Assembly: GCA_025361365.1 (NCBI GenBank)
Contig: JANYAM010000280.1
Span: 1 to 35,165 of the forward strand
Direction of reading: 5' to 3'
DNA length: 35,165 bases
From: Opitutus sp.
GTDB lineage: Bacteria > Verrucomicrobiota > Verrucomicrobiia > Opitutales > Opitutaceae
The stretch's first letter is position 1, and the number at the start of each line of letters is the position of its first letter. This document shows positions 18,659 through 27,429 of this stretch, in pieces. The notes under the pieces are model-generated. The model made no database searches. It was given only the letters and a program-made list of their open reading frames with translations, and had not been told where the DNA came from. The translations under genes and the position numbers were made by a program.

Positions 18659-18751
18659 GACAGAATTAACAAAATGAACAAAATCATGCTGAAATCTCCA
18701 AGCATGCCCCCCTCGTCAGGATTTCATTCCGTCAATTCTGTTCATTCTGTC
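18659..18751. repeat. Inverted pair of nonamer (9-bp period) repeats
   Basis: The left arm has ACAGAATTA, ACAAAATGA and ACAAAATCA at 18660, 18669 and 18678, an exact 9-bp period. The right arm (about 18717-18751), read on the other strand, gives ACAGAATGA, ACAGAATTG and ACGGAATGA, again 9 bp apart. The whole 93-bp unit is AT-rich against a GC-rich background and fills the hemE-hemY gap. Confidence 0.7.
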
Positions 18752-18755
18752 TAAA

Positions 18756-18773
18756 CCTCCGTGTCCTCTGTGT
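18756..18773 (+). repeat. Tandem 9-bp duplication overlapping the hemY start
   Basis: CCTCCGTGT (18756-18764) is followed directly by CCTCTGTGT (18765-18773). Each copy supplies an in-frame GTG, so both possible hemY start codons come from repeat units. Confidence 0.55.
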
Positions 18774-20146
18774 TAAAAAATGTCGCAGTTGTCGGCGGCG
18801 GCCTCACCGGCCTGACCGCCGCGTGGCGCCTGCACCGGGCCGGCCATCGCGTCACCGTCTTCGAAAAGGCCCCGCAGGTCGGCGGTGCCATCGTCACCAC
18901 CGAAAAGGACGGCTGGCTCATCGAGGGCGGGCCGAATTCGCTGCAGGAAACTCCCGAGGTCGCTGCCGTGGTCGCCGAGCTCGGCCTGACGGACCAGCGG
19001 ACCTTGGTGAATCCCGACGCCAAGAAACGCTTCATCGTTCGCGACGGCCGCCCGGTCATGGTGCCGCTCTCCCCCGCCGGCCTGCTGACGTCGCCGTTGT
19101 TTTCCCTCGGCGCCCGGCTGCGGGTGTTCATCGAGCTGCTCACCCGGCCGCGCGTGCGCACCACCGATGTCAACCTTGCCGCTTTCGTCGCCTCCCACTT
19201 CGGCCGTGAGATCGTGGACTACGGCCTGAATCCGTTCGTCGCGGGTGTCTATGCCGGCGACCCGGAAAAACTCTCCGCCCGCTACGCCTTTCCCAACATA
19301 TGGCAGCTGGAGCGCACCCATGGTTCGCTGTTGCGCGGCTACCGCGCTCAAGCGGCCGAGCGCCGGGCGCGCGGCGAAGCAACGGGCGTCGTGCCAATCA
19401 TCTCGTTCCAACACGGCCTGCAAGCCCTGCCGCGCGCCCTCGCCGCCGCCCTGCCCGCCGGCACCGTGCAGACCGACGCCACCGTCACCAGCCTGATCCC
19501 GGGCCGGCCGTGGAAGTTGATCTGGACCCGCGCCGACGCGGTGACGACGACCGAATTCGACGCGGTCGTGCTCGCGTTGCCGGCCACGGGGCTCGCGCAG
19601 CTGGTCTTCAGCACGCTCGGCGAACGCATCCTCGCCTCACTCGATCACCAGCCCCACCCGCCGGTCAGTTCGCTCTTTCTCGGTTTCAAGCGCGAGCAAG
19701 TGACGCACCCACTCGACGGCTTCGGCGCGCTCGTGCCGGCCCTTGAGCAGCGCAGTCTCCTCGGTGTGCTGTTCTCGTCGTCGCTCTTCGCCGGCCGCGC
19801 GCCCGACGGCCACGTGGCGCTTACGGTGTTCGCCGGCGGCATGCGCCAGCCCGAGACCGGCCGGCTGGCGACGCCGCAACTGCTGGCCCGCGTGCTGCCC
19901 GACCTGCGCGACCTGCTCGGCGTCACCGGCGACCCGGTGTTCACCCACCACACGTTCTGGCCCAAGGCCATTCCCCAATACAACCTCGGCCACGAGCGCT
20001 TCCTGGAGCCACTCACCCGCTGCGAGGCCAAGCATCCCGGGCTCTTCATCGGCGGCAACGCCCGCGACGGGATTTCACTCCCGGATTGCCTGAAATCCGG
20101 GACAGAACTGGCCCGGAAAACGGGTGAGTTCGTGGCGAAGTTATAG
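18761..20146 (+). CDS. hemY: Protoporphyrinogen oxidase (HemY type)
   Basis: FAD enzyme of 461 residues oxidising protoporphyrinogen IX to protoporphyrin IX. The dinucleotide-binding motif VVGGGLTGLTAAWRLHRAGH, then VFEKAPQVGG, is at the N-terminus. LIEGGPNSLQE, LNPFVAGVYAGDPEKLSARYAF and the C-terminal FAD block LFIGGNARDGISLPDCL are family landmarks. Start choice is GTG 18761 or GTG 18770, three residues apart; no ATG is in frame nearby. It completes a hemF-hemE-hemY set of consecutive steps. HemY and coproporphyrinogen-oxidising HgoX-type relatives are hard to separate, but HemF alongside supports the protoporphyrin route. Confidence 0.92.
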   Translation: MSSVLKNVAVVGGGLTGLTAAWRLHRAGHRVTVFEKAPQVGGAIVTTEKDGWLIEGGPNSLQETPEVAAVVAELGLTDQRTLVNPDAKKRFIVRDGRPVMVPLSPAGLLTSPLFSLGARLRVFIELLTRPRVRTTDVNLAAFVASHFGREIVDYGLNPFVAGVYAGDPEKLSARYAFPNIWQLERTHGSLLRGYRAQAAERRARGEATGVVPIISFQHGLQALPRALAAALPAGTVQTDATVTSLIPGRPWKLIWTRADAVTTTEFDAVVLALPATGLAQLVFSTLGERILASLDHQPHPPVSSLFLGFKREQVTHPLDGFGALVPALEQRSLLGVLFSSSLFAGRAPDGHVALTVFAGGMRQPETGRLATPQLLARVLPDLRDLLGVTGDPVFTHHTFWPKAIPQYNLGHERFLEPLTRCEAKHPGLFIGGNARDGISLPDCLKSGTELARKTGEFVAKL

Positions 20147-20161
20147 GGAGTGCCTTCCTTT

Positions 20162-20221
20162 TGTGGGAGGGGCTTTATGCCCCGACCAGGACGTTTGTCG
20201 GGGCATAAAGCCCCTCCCACA
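20162..20221. repeat. REP doublet (REPIN) with perfect 25-bp arms
   Basis: A 25-bp arm at 20162-20186 is matched perfectly by its reverse complement at 20197-20221, with a 10-bp loop between. Each arm contains GGGAG followed by a short palindrome (GGGGC, TTTAT, GCCCC). It starts 16 bp after the hemY stop. It has no T-run, so it would block 3' exonucleases or pause polymerase rather than be a classical terminator. Confidence 0.8.
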
Positions 20222-20238
20222 GTTGACGGTCTCGCCAC

Positions 20239-20266
20239 TTGACTCCCCCCTTCGGTCAGGTAGCTT
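20239..20266 (+). promoter_or_regulatory. Candidate sigma-70 promoter for ileS
   Basis: TTGACT (20239-20244) is spaced 16 bp from TAGCTT (20261-20266). The -35 matches five of six positions; the -10 is weak. It lies 18-45 bp before the ATG of ileS and directly after the REP doublet. No T-box leader features are seen. Confidence 0.3.
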
Positions 20267-20283
20267 CCCGCCCCTTATTTCCG

Positions 20284-23127
20284 ATGGCGACCGAACTCAA
20301 AGACACCCTCCTGCTGCCCAAGACCGATTTACCCATGCGGGCAGGCTTGGTCCAACGCGAGCCGGGCCGGGTCGCGCATTGGGAGAAGACCGATCTCTAC
20401 AACCAGATCCAGCAGGCCCGCGCCGGCCGCCCCGCCTTCGTGCTGCATGACGGCCCGCCGTTCACCAACGGCGACGTCCACATCGGCACCGCGCTCAACA
20501 AGACGCTCAAGGACATCGTCAACCGCTACAAGTCCATGCGCGGCTTCCGCACGCCCTACGTGCCGGGCTGGGACTGCCACGGCCTGCCGATCGAGCAGAA
20601 GGTCAGCAAGGAGATCAAGGAGCAGAACCTCACGCTCACCACGGCACAGCTGCGCGCCAAGTGCGACGAGTTTTCCGAGAGCTGGATCGGCAAGCAGACC
20701 GCGCAGTTCAAGCGTATCGGCGTCCTCGCGGACTGGAAGAACGAATACAAGACCAAGGCGCCGGCCTTCGAGGCCGACATCCTCCGCACCTTCGCCGCGT
20801 TCGTCGAGCAGGGGCTCGTCTACCGCAGTAAGAAACCCGTCTACTGGTCCATCCCCTTCGAGACCGCCCTCGCCGAGGCGGAGATTGAATACAAGGACCA
20901 CACCTCGATCGCCATCTGGGTGAAGTTTCTCGTGCCGGTGGAAGAGGCGAAGAAGTTCGGCCTGCCCACCGACAAGCCGCTCTACATCGTCATCTGGACG
21001 ACCACCCCGTGGACGATCCCCGCCAATCTCGCGATCGCCCTGCATCCTACGGTGGACTACGTCGTCACTGACACCGGCGCCGACCGCCTCATCGTCGCTT
21101 CTGCCCTGCTCGGCGCCGTCGCCACTGCCGCGAAACTCGAGCCCCAGCCCTCCGTCGTGCTGACCCTCCTCGGCGCCAAGCTCGAAGGCCTTCAGGCCCG
21201 CCATCCCTTCATTGACCGCGCCTCGCCCGTCGTGCTCGCCGATTACGTCACGACCGACAGCGGCACCGGCGCCGTCCATACCGCGCCCGGCCACGGCGCG
21301 GAGGACTATCTCACCGGCCTCAACTACAAGCTCGAGATCTACTGCCCGGTCGGCGACGACGGCAAATACCTCGACGACGGCCGCGTCCCCGCCGACCTCG
21401 TCGGCCTGACCACGCTTGAGACGGTCGAGGATCTCGCCGCCAAGAAGCCCGCGCCCGCCAACCTCGGCGTGTTGAAGAAGCTCGCCGACGCCGGCGCGTT
21501 GCTCGCCAAGGCCAAGTATCCGCACAGCTACCCGCATTGCTGGCGCTCCAAGACGCCGATCATCTTCCGCGCCGTCGACCAGTGGTTCGTGTCGCTCGAC
21601 AAGGCCGGCCACCGCCAGATCGCCCTCAAGGAAATCACCAAGATCGCCGAGCACCAGGGCTGGATCCCGGCCTGGGGTGAGGCCCGCATCCGCGGCGCCG
21701 TCGAATCACGCCCCGACTGGTGCATCAGCCGCCAGCGCTCGTGGGGTGTGCCGATCATTGCCTTCTACGGTCCGGACAAGAAACCCTATCTCGATGCCGG
21801 CGTGGTCCGTGCCGTCGCTGACAAGGTCGCCACCAAGGGCACCAATTTCTGGTATGACGCCAAGCCGGCCGAGATTCTCGCCGGGGTGCAGCTTCCCGCC
21901 GGCTGGCCCGCGGCCGACACGCTCACCTGCGGTCGCGACACACTCGACGTTTGGATCGACTCCGGTTCCACCCAGGCCGCCGTGCTCAAGCGCGGCCAGG
22001 GCGGCACCCAATGGCCGGCCGATCTCTATCTCGAGGGCAGCGACCAGCACCGCGGCTGGTTCCAGTCCTCGCTTTGGTGCAGCGTCATCTCCTGGGGCGC
22101 CGCGCCCTACAAGGCCGTCCTCACCCACGGCTTCATCGTCGACAAGAACCGCCAGAAAATCTCGAAGAGTTCGACCTACCAGAAGCCGCAGACCGCCGAC
22201 GCCTACATCGCGCAGCACGGCGCCGACGTCATCCGCCTCTGGATCGCCTCCCAGGACTTCCGCGACGACATCCCGGTGGACGACGAGATCCTCAAGCACG
22301 TGGGCGAAGCCTACCGTCTTTTCCGCAACACCCTCCGCTTCCAGCTTTCCAACCTGTTCGACTTCGACGCCACGAAACACGCCGTGCCGATCGAGAAGAT
22401 GGACGTACTCGACCGCTGGGCGCTGCACCAGACTGCCGTCCTCATCGAGGAGTGCACGAAGGCCTACGACGCCTACGAGTTCCACCGCGTCTACCAGCTC
22501 TGCAACCAGTTCTGTTCGGTCACGCTGTCGGCCACTTATCACGACATCCTGAAGGACCGGCTCTACACGCTCGGCGCCGCGCACCCGCTCCGCCGCTCGT
22601 CGCAGACCGCGATCCACGCCATCTTCGACGCCCTCGTGAAGATCCTGGCGCCGTTCATCACCTTCACGACCGACGAAGCTTGGAGCTACGCCAAGACCAA
22701 CCAGGAATACTCCGCCGAGTCCATCCACCTGCAGGACTGGCCGGTCGCGCCCGCCGGCTGGCGCAGCAGTGAGGTTGAAGCTGATTTCGCCACCCTGTTC
22801 CAATTGCGCGCCAAGGTCACCGAGGCGCTCGAGCCACTCCGCCAGGCCGGCACCATCGGCAAGTCGCTGGACGCCGTCGTGACGCTGACCGGCGCCACGG
22901 ACGAGGCCGCCTTCCGCGTGCTGGAAAAGCATCAGGGATTTCTACCCGAACTCTTTATTGTCTCGGATGTCAGTCTCGTCGCCGGTCCCGGCGCGGCGCC
23001 CACTGCCCGCCACGCCAAGGAAACTGGCCACACCCGCTGCCCGCGCTGCTGGCGATGGGTGCCGAAAGTTGTTCACAGCCCGCACGGAGAAGTTTGCCCT
23101 CGGTGCGCAGAAGCCCTTAACTCCTAA
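20284..23127 (+). CDS. ileS: Isoleucyl-tRNA synthetase
   Basis: Class I synthetase of 947 residues charging tRNA-Ile, with an editing domain. The HIGH-type motif is in HDGPPFTNGDVHIGTAL (residues 55-71), and the KMSKS equivalent is KISKS in NRQKISKSSTYQKP. CP1 editing blocks include WTTTPWTIPANLAI and TAPGHGAEDY. The C-terminus carries a Cys4 zinc site (RCPRCWRW and VCPRCAEAL), as in the bacterial form sensitive to mupirocin-type inhibitors. ATG 20284 is preferred over TTG 20239 because MATELKDTLLLPKTD is the usual opening. DksA-like and lspA genes follow in the same direction. Confidence 0.98.
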   Translation: MATELKDTLLLPKTDLPMRAGLVQREPGRVAHWEKTDLYNQIQQARAGRPAFVLHDGPPFTNGDVHIGTALNKTLKDIVNRYKSMRGFRTPYVPGWDCHGLPIEQKVSKEIKEQNLTLTTAQLRAKCDEFSESWIGKQTAQFKRIGVLADWKNEYKTKAPAFEADILRTFAAFVEQGLVYRSKKPVYWSIPFETALAEAEIEYKDHTSIAIWVKFLVPVEEAKKFGLPTDKPLYIVIWTTTPWTIPANLAIALHPTVDYVVTDTGADRLIVASALLGAVATAAKLEPQPSVVLTLLGAKLEGLQARHPFIDRASPVVLADYVTTDSGTGAVHTAPGHGAEDYLTGLNYKLEIYCPVGDDGKYLDDGRVPADLVGLTTLETVEDLAAKKPAPANLGVLKKLADAGALLAKAKYPHSYPHCWRSKTPIIFRAVDQWFVSLDKAGHRQIALKEITKIAEHQGWIPAWGEARIRGAVESRPDWCISRQRSWGVPIIAFYGPDKKPYLDAGVVRAVADKVATKGTNFWYDAKPAEILAGVQLPAGWPAADTLTCGRDTLDVWIDSGSTQAAVLKRGQGGTQWPADLYLEGSDQHRGWFQSSLWCSVISWGAAPYKAVLTHGFIVDKNRQKISKSSTYQKPQTADAYIAQHGADVIRLWIASQDFRDDIPVDDEILKHVGEAYRLFRNTLRFQLSNLFDFDATKHAVPIEKMDVLDRWALHQTAVLIEECTKAYDAYEFHRVYQLCNQFCSVTLSATYHDILKDRLYTLGAAHPLRRSSQTAIHAIFDALVKILAPFITFTTDEAWSYAKTNQEYSAESIHLQDWPVAPAGWRSSEVEADFATLFQLRAKVTEALEPLRQAGTIGKSLDAVVTLTGATDEAAFRVLEKHQGFLPELFIVSDVSLVAGPGAAPTARHAKETGHTRCPRCWRWVPKVVHSPHGEVCPRCAEALNS

Positions 23128-23138
23128 CCCGACCCTCT

Positions 23139-24080
23139 ATGGCCACGAAGAAAAAGACTCCCGCGAAGAAGCCCGCCGCCAAGAAAGCCCCCGCCCACAA
23201 GCCGGCGAAGGCTCCGGCCAAGCCAGTGGCGGCCGCCAAATCCGCGGCCAAGCCCGCCGCGAAACCCGCGCCCAAGGCCGCCGCCCCCGCCGGCAAACCC
23301 GCCCCGGCCGCCAAGGGCAAGGCAGTGTCCGCCGCCGATCTCAAGCGCCTGCTCCTCGAGCGCAAGGCCGCGCCCAAGGCCATCGCCTTCAGCCTCGATG
23401 AGGTCCGCGAGATCGCGAAGAAGAACGAGAAGCAGGTCGAAAGCTCCGCCAAGAACGGCAAGAACGGCAAGAACGGCCCCGGCGCCAAGCACACCAATCT
23501 CAACGCCGACCTGGCCAAGCCCCACAAGCCGCACCACGTGAAGACCGCCTCGCTGGCGGACATCCTCGGCTTCAACCCCACCAAGGGCAAGAAGGCCCCG
23601 GCCGCCATGATCGACGAGTCCGAGGTGCCGGAGAAATATCGCCGCTACTACCGCCTGCTCCTCGAGCTGCGCCACCACGTCCTCGTCCAGCTCGGCGAAC
23701 ACACCGAGGAGACGCTGCTGAAGTCCGCCAAGGATGATTCGGGCGACCTTTCCGGCTACGGCCAGCACATGGCCGACGCGGGCACCGACACCTTTGACCG
23801 CGACTTCGCCCTGAGCCTCGTCTCCAACGAGCAGGAGGCCCTCTCCGAGATCGAGGCCGCGATCAAGCGGATCCACGCCGGCACCTACGGCATCTGCGAG
23901 ACGACCCAAAAGCCGATCTCGAAGGAGCGCCTGCTCGCCGTGCCCTTCACCCGCTACTCGACCGAGGCGAAACGCGAGGTCGAACGCCACTCCCACCGCT
24001 CCGTCGAGCGCGGCGGCCTGTTCGGCGACGGCGCCGAGGAGGAAGGCGGCAAGATCTCCGACGGCGGCGACGACGAGTGA
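23139..24080 (+). CDS. DksA/TraR-like protein with histone H1-like N-terminal tail
   Basis: A 313-residue protein in three parts. Residues 1 to about 65 are Lys/Ala/Pro-rich repeats (KKTPAKKPAAKKAP type), like histone H1 tails. Residues 65-160 are a charged linker. The rest resembles DksA: a long helical region (YRRYYRLLLELRHHVLVQLG), then a tip with TDTFDRDFALSLVSNEQ, then a finger-like GTYGICETTQKPISKERLLA. Classical DksA has four zinc cysteines; here only the Cys of GIC remains, so zinc is probably not bound. Acidic residues at the coiled-coil tip are kept, so action in the RNA polymerase secondary channel is possible. It starts 11 bp after ileS. Confidence 0.85.
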   Translation: MATKKKTPAKKPAAKKAPAHKPAKAPAKPVAAAKSAAKPAAKPAPKAAAPAGKPAPAAKGKAVSAADLKRLLLERKAAPKAIAFSLDEVREIAKKNEKQVESSAKNGKNGKNGPGAKHTNLNADLAKPHKPHHVKTASLADILGFNPTKGKKAPAAMIDESEVPEKYRRYYRLLLELRHHVLVQLGEHTEETLLKSAKDDSGDLSGYGQHMADAGTDTFDRDFALSLVSNEQEALSEIEAAIKRIHAGTYGICETTQKPISKERLLAVPFTRYSTEAKREVERHSHRSVERGGLFGDGAEEEGGKISDGGDDE

Positions 24081-24083
24081 TTC

Positions 24084-24203
24084 AATTGCGGATTTGAGAT
24101 TGCGGATTTCGGATTGAACTCAAGCCATACCAATTCCGCGCCAGAATCGGGGCTTGGTGCCCGCGCTGGCCAATCCGCAATCCGCAATCCCCAATCCGCA
24201 ATT
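24084..24203. repeat. Inverted pair of heptamer arrays (word CAATCCG)
   Basis: The right arm (24171-24203) is a run of 7-bp units: CAATCCG at 24171 and 24178, CAATCCC at 24185, CAATCCG at 24192 and CAATTCA at 24199. The left arm (24084-24116) is the reverse complement over 33 bases with three mismatches; its units ATTGCGG, ATTTGAG and ATTTCGG start every 7 bp from 24085. The loop is 54 bp. The left arm contains the only plausible lspA start codon. Confidence 0.88.
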
Positions 24204-24695
24204 CAGCGGATCTTCGCCTACCGGCGCCTGTGGTTGCTAGGCGTCATTGTCTTCGCGCTGGATCAGCTGACGAAATACTGGATCAACGCCCGCCTGCCCT
24301 TTGGCAGCTACGGCCCCGGCGCCAGCATCCAGATCTTTCCGAATTTCTTCTACCTGGTGCACGTCGGCAACACGGGCGCGGCCTGGAGCATGTTCCCGGG
24401 CGCCAGCCTGTGGCTCGCCCTCCTCGCCGCGGGCACGCTGGTGGCGGTCTTCGTCTGGCGCCGGCCGCTCGGCCTCCGCTCGCCTTCCGCCCAGGCCGCC
24501 TTCGGGCTGCTCTGCGGCGGCATCCTGGGCAACCTGGTCGACCGGATCGTGCACCATCACGTGATCGACTTCCTGGACTTCCATTTCGGCACCTACACCT
24601 ACCCGACCTTCAACGTCGCGGACTCCGGCATCTGTGTCGGCGTCTTCTGGTATGTGCTCTGGTCGCTGCGCCAGCCGGCGGCACCGGCTTCTTAA
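24114..24695 (+). CDS. lspA: Prolipoprotein signal peptidase (signal peptidase II)
   Basis: Inner-membrane aspartyl protease that cleaves signal peptides of lipoproteins. The frame from TTG 24114 is 193 residues. The conserved part begins FAYRRLWLLGVIVFALDQLTKYW (written in two parts in the family: YRRLWLLG and DQLTKYW). VGNTGAAWSMFPG, GNLVDRI, VIDFLDF (catalytic Asp) and FNVADSGICVG (second catalytic Asp) are all present, with four membrane segments. The first 33 residues are not family-like and are encoded by the heptamer repeat (SAIRNPQSAIQ). No ATG or GTG lies nearer the conserved part, so the start is either this TTG or a rare codon. Confidence 0.9.
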   Translation: MNSSHTNSAPESGLGARAGQSAIRNPQSAIQRIFAYRRLWLLGVIVFALDQLTKYWINARLPFGSYGPGASIQIFPNFFYLVHVGNTGAAWSMFPGASLWLALLAAGTLVAVFVWRRPLGLRSPSAQAAFGLLCGGILGNLVDRIVHHHVIDFLDFHFGTYTYPTFNVADSGICVGVFWYVLWSLRQPAAPAS

Positions 24696-24697
24696 TT

Positions 24698-24747
24698 GGA
24701 GGGCCCGCGTCTCTCCGGGCCACGGCGCGCAGGGACGCGCGCCCTCC
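24698..24747. repeat. REP doublet (REPIN) between lspA and yicC
   Basis: A 50-bp element. The left unit is GGAG plus GGCCCG...CGGGCC. The right unit on the other strand is GGAG plus GGCGCGC...GCGCGCC. It fills the gap between two convergent genes: 2 bp after the lspA stop and 3 bp before the yicC stop. Its right 24 bases are identical to the right unit at 33072-33095. Confidence 0.8.
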
Positions 24748-24750
24748 ACC

Positions 24751-25620
24751 CTACTCCACGTTCGCCACCTGCTCGCGGATGCGCTCGAGCTCGTTCTTGA
24801 ACTCGATCACGCGCTGCGAGATTGCCAAGTCATTGGCCTTGCTGCCGATGGTGTGGATCTCGCGGCCGATCTCTTGTAAAATAAACTCCGCCTTGCGGCC
24901 AACCTCGCCGTCGCCGCGTAGCAGCTCCGTGAGCGAAGTCAGATGGTGGCGCAGCCGGGTGATTTCCTCAGTGATGTCCGACCGGTCGGCGAACAGCGCC
25001 ACTTCCTTCAGCACGCGCTCGTCGCTCACGTCGAGCGCGAGGCCGGCCGTGCGCAGGCGCTGCAGCAGCTGTTCCTTGTAGACACCGGTGATCTGGGGCG
25101 CCCGGTGGGCGATCGCCTCGACCCCGGCGTGCAGCTTCTCCAACCGGCCGAGGAAATCGATGAGCAGTGCCTCGCCTTCCTTGGCCCGCATGGCCCCCAA
25201 CCCGCGCAGGGCCTGGCCGAGGGTCTTGAGCAACAGTGCCGACGTTTCGTCATCTGCCGGCAGCTTCGTGCCGCTGCGCTGGGCGCTGGCAATCGACCAG
25301 AGCAACTCGCCGGTCACCTCGAAATTGATGTGCTTGGCGCGAGCGAACTTCGTCAGCTGAGCGAGCGTGGCCGTCAGGGCATCCGCGTCCCACTCGGCTG
25401 CCGTCGCACCCTGCCCCGCCACTTCCACGGCAACGTGCACCTTGCCCCGCTGGACTTGCTTGCGCACGGCGTCGCCGACGGCGGGCTCGAAGGGCTGCCA
25501 TTCGTCGGGGAGCGACATCGACAGGTCGAGCCCGCGGCGGTTCACCGAGTTGACCTGCACGGTCAGGGTTTGGGTGCCGAGGGTGGCCGTCGCACGGCCG
25601 TAACCGGTCATACTATTCAT
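24751..25620 (-). CDS. yicC: YicC/YloC-family endoribonuclease
   Basis: A 289-residue protein of the YicC family, members of which are reported to be RNases involved in RNA turnover. The start MNSMTGYGRA and the N-terminal VNSVNRRGLDLSMSLP block are standard. The C-terminal signature is complete: EIGREIHTIGSKANDLAISQ, followed by VIEFKNELERIREQVANVE. ATG 25620 or ATG 25611 could start. A longer frame to 25656 reads only through the heptamer array. The start codon lies 3 bp from that array, so the array forms its leader; no ribosome-binding site is obvious. The four-helix gene is upstream on the same strand. Confidence 0.92.
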   Translation of the reverse strand: MNSMTGYGRATATLGTQTLTVQVNSVNRRGLDLSMSLPDEWQPFEPAVGDAVRKQVQRGKVHVAVEVAGQGATAAEWDADALTATLAQLTKFARAKHINFEVTGELLWSIASAQRSGTKLPADDETSALLLKTLGQALRGLGAMRAKEGEALLIDFLGRLEKLHAGVEAIAHRAPQITGVYKEQLLQRLRTAGLALDVSDERVLKEVALFADRSDITEEITRLRHHLTSLTELLRGDGEVGRKAEFILQEIGREIHTIGSKANDLAISQRVIEFKNELERIREQVANVE

Positions 25621-25623
25621 AGG

Positions 25624-25659
25624 GCAAAGTCCAAACGCCAAAGCGCCAAAGGCCAAACA
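25624..25659 (+). repeat. Heptamer array (word GCCAAAC), between four-helix gene and yicC
   Basis: CCAAA-type cores begin at 25624 (GCAAA), 25631, 25638, 25646 and 25653, so the period is 7 with one extra base. It lies between the four-helix gene stop and the yicC start. Its inverted partner lies at 26038-26072, on the other side of the four-helix gene. Confidence 0.8.
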
Positions 25660-25678
25660 AATCTGCCGGAAATAGTGC

Positions 25679-26032
25679 TCATTCCAGCTTCTTGATGATG
25701 CTCGTAAAAATCAACTTCAGCTCATGCGCTTCCTGACGCAGTCGCTTGCGCTCAAGATCCGTTTCCGGCTCCGAGCCCACGTTGACCAAACGAAGCCAAA
25801 GCTGACATTCCTTTGCCTCTTTGCGGCTGATGCGAAATTTCATGACCCGATCCTTGTGACCGAGAGCCTCATTGGCTTCGATGCAGTTCGCCGGCACTGA
25901 ACCGGAAGCACGCACCAGCTGCTTGACGTCCTCGATGTTCGCCACTGTGCGCGGCAGCAGGCGGACAAACCTTCGGACATTTTCCGCAAACAGCGCGGTC
26001 CTCTCTTCAAGATCAACGGGCTTGTTTTCCAT
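25679..26032 (-). CDS. Four-helix-bundle protein (23S rRNA IVP / Avd-like family)
   Basis: A 117-residue, mostly helical protein. The family pattern is clear: SGSVPANCIEANEALGHKD (S...ANxxEA), then FRISRKEAKECQLWLRLVN (K-E-A-x-E-x-x-x-W-L) and a final amphipathic helix ending FTSIIKKLE. Relatives are encoded in intervening sequences of 23S rRNA genes, and the same fold serves as Avd in diversity-generating retroelements; most stand-alone members have no known role. No rRNA, reverse transcriptase or variable repeat is nearby. Arrays of one heptamer flank it in opposite orientation (25624-25659 and 26038-26072), the upstream one 6 bp from the ATG. This looks like a small cassette, an inference. 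Confidence 0.88.
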   Translation of the reverse strand: MENKPVDLEERTALFAENVRRFVRLLPRTVANIEDVKQLVRASGSVPANCIEANEALGHKDRVMKFRISRKEAKECQLWLRLVNVGSEPETDLERKRLRQEAHELKLIFTSIIKKLE

Positions 26033-26037
26033 GTTTT

Positions 26038-26072
26038 GTTTGGAGTTTGGCCCATTGTGATTTGGTGTTTGA
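26038..26072 (-). repeat. Heptamer array (word GCCAAAC, inverted), between trpB and four-helix gene
   Basis: On the plus strand TTTGG cores begin at 26039, 26046 and 26061, with TTTGA at 26068; the middle unit has decayed and the spacing there is 15 (two units plus one base). Read on the minus strand the word is CCAAACT/GCCAAAC, the same as at 25624 and 27365. It fills the gap between the trpB stop (6 bp away) and the four-helix start (6 bp away). Confidence 0.75.
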
Positions 26073-26077
26073 AGCTG

Positions 26078-27310
<1,233 letters not shown>

Positions 27311-27364
27311 GGGCGGTGATGGAAAGCCAGTGCCGGAGTGAAGGCAAACGGGATTTCTACGTTT

Positions 27365-27399
27365 AAACGCCAAACTCCAAACGCCAAATCACAAACAAA
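27365..27399 (+). repeat. Heptamer array upstream of trpB (word GCCAAAC)
   Basis: Five units at an exact 7-bp step: AAACGCC (27365), AAACTCC (27372), AAACGCC (27379), AAATCAC (27386) and AAACAAA (27393). It lies 55 bp upstream of the trpB start and faces the array at 27430-27464. Confidence 0.88.
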
Positions 27400-27429
27400 T
27401 CTCCAATCTGTGCTGTCTATCTAGCCTGC

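Noticed and set aside
20162-20221. Simple intrinsic terminator for hemY
   Set aside because: The 25-bp perfect stem has no T-run and contains GGAG-headed palindromes on both arms, so it is better read as a REP doublet, though it may still affect transcript ends.
20222-20283. T-box leader for ileS
   Set aside because: The space between the REP doublet and the ATG is about 60 bp, with no specifier loop, T-box sequence or antiterminator.
24084-24203. Possible CRISPR array
   Set aside because: The 7-bp units are contiguous, with no spacers and no repeats of 24-40 bp; no cas genes are in the window.
25679-26032. Diversity-generating retroelement accessory gene (avd)
   Set aside because: No reverse transcriptase, template repeat or variable repeat is present; only the fold family is shared.
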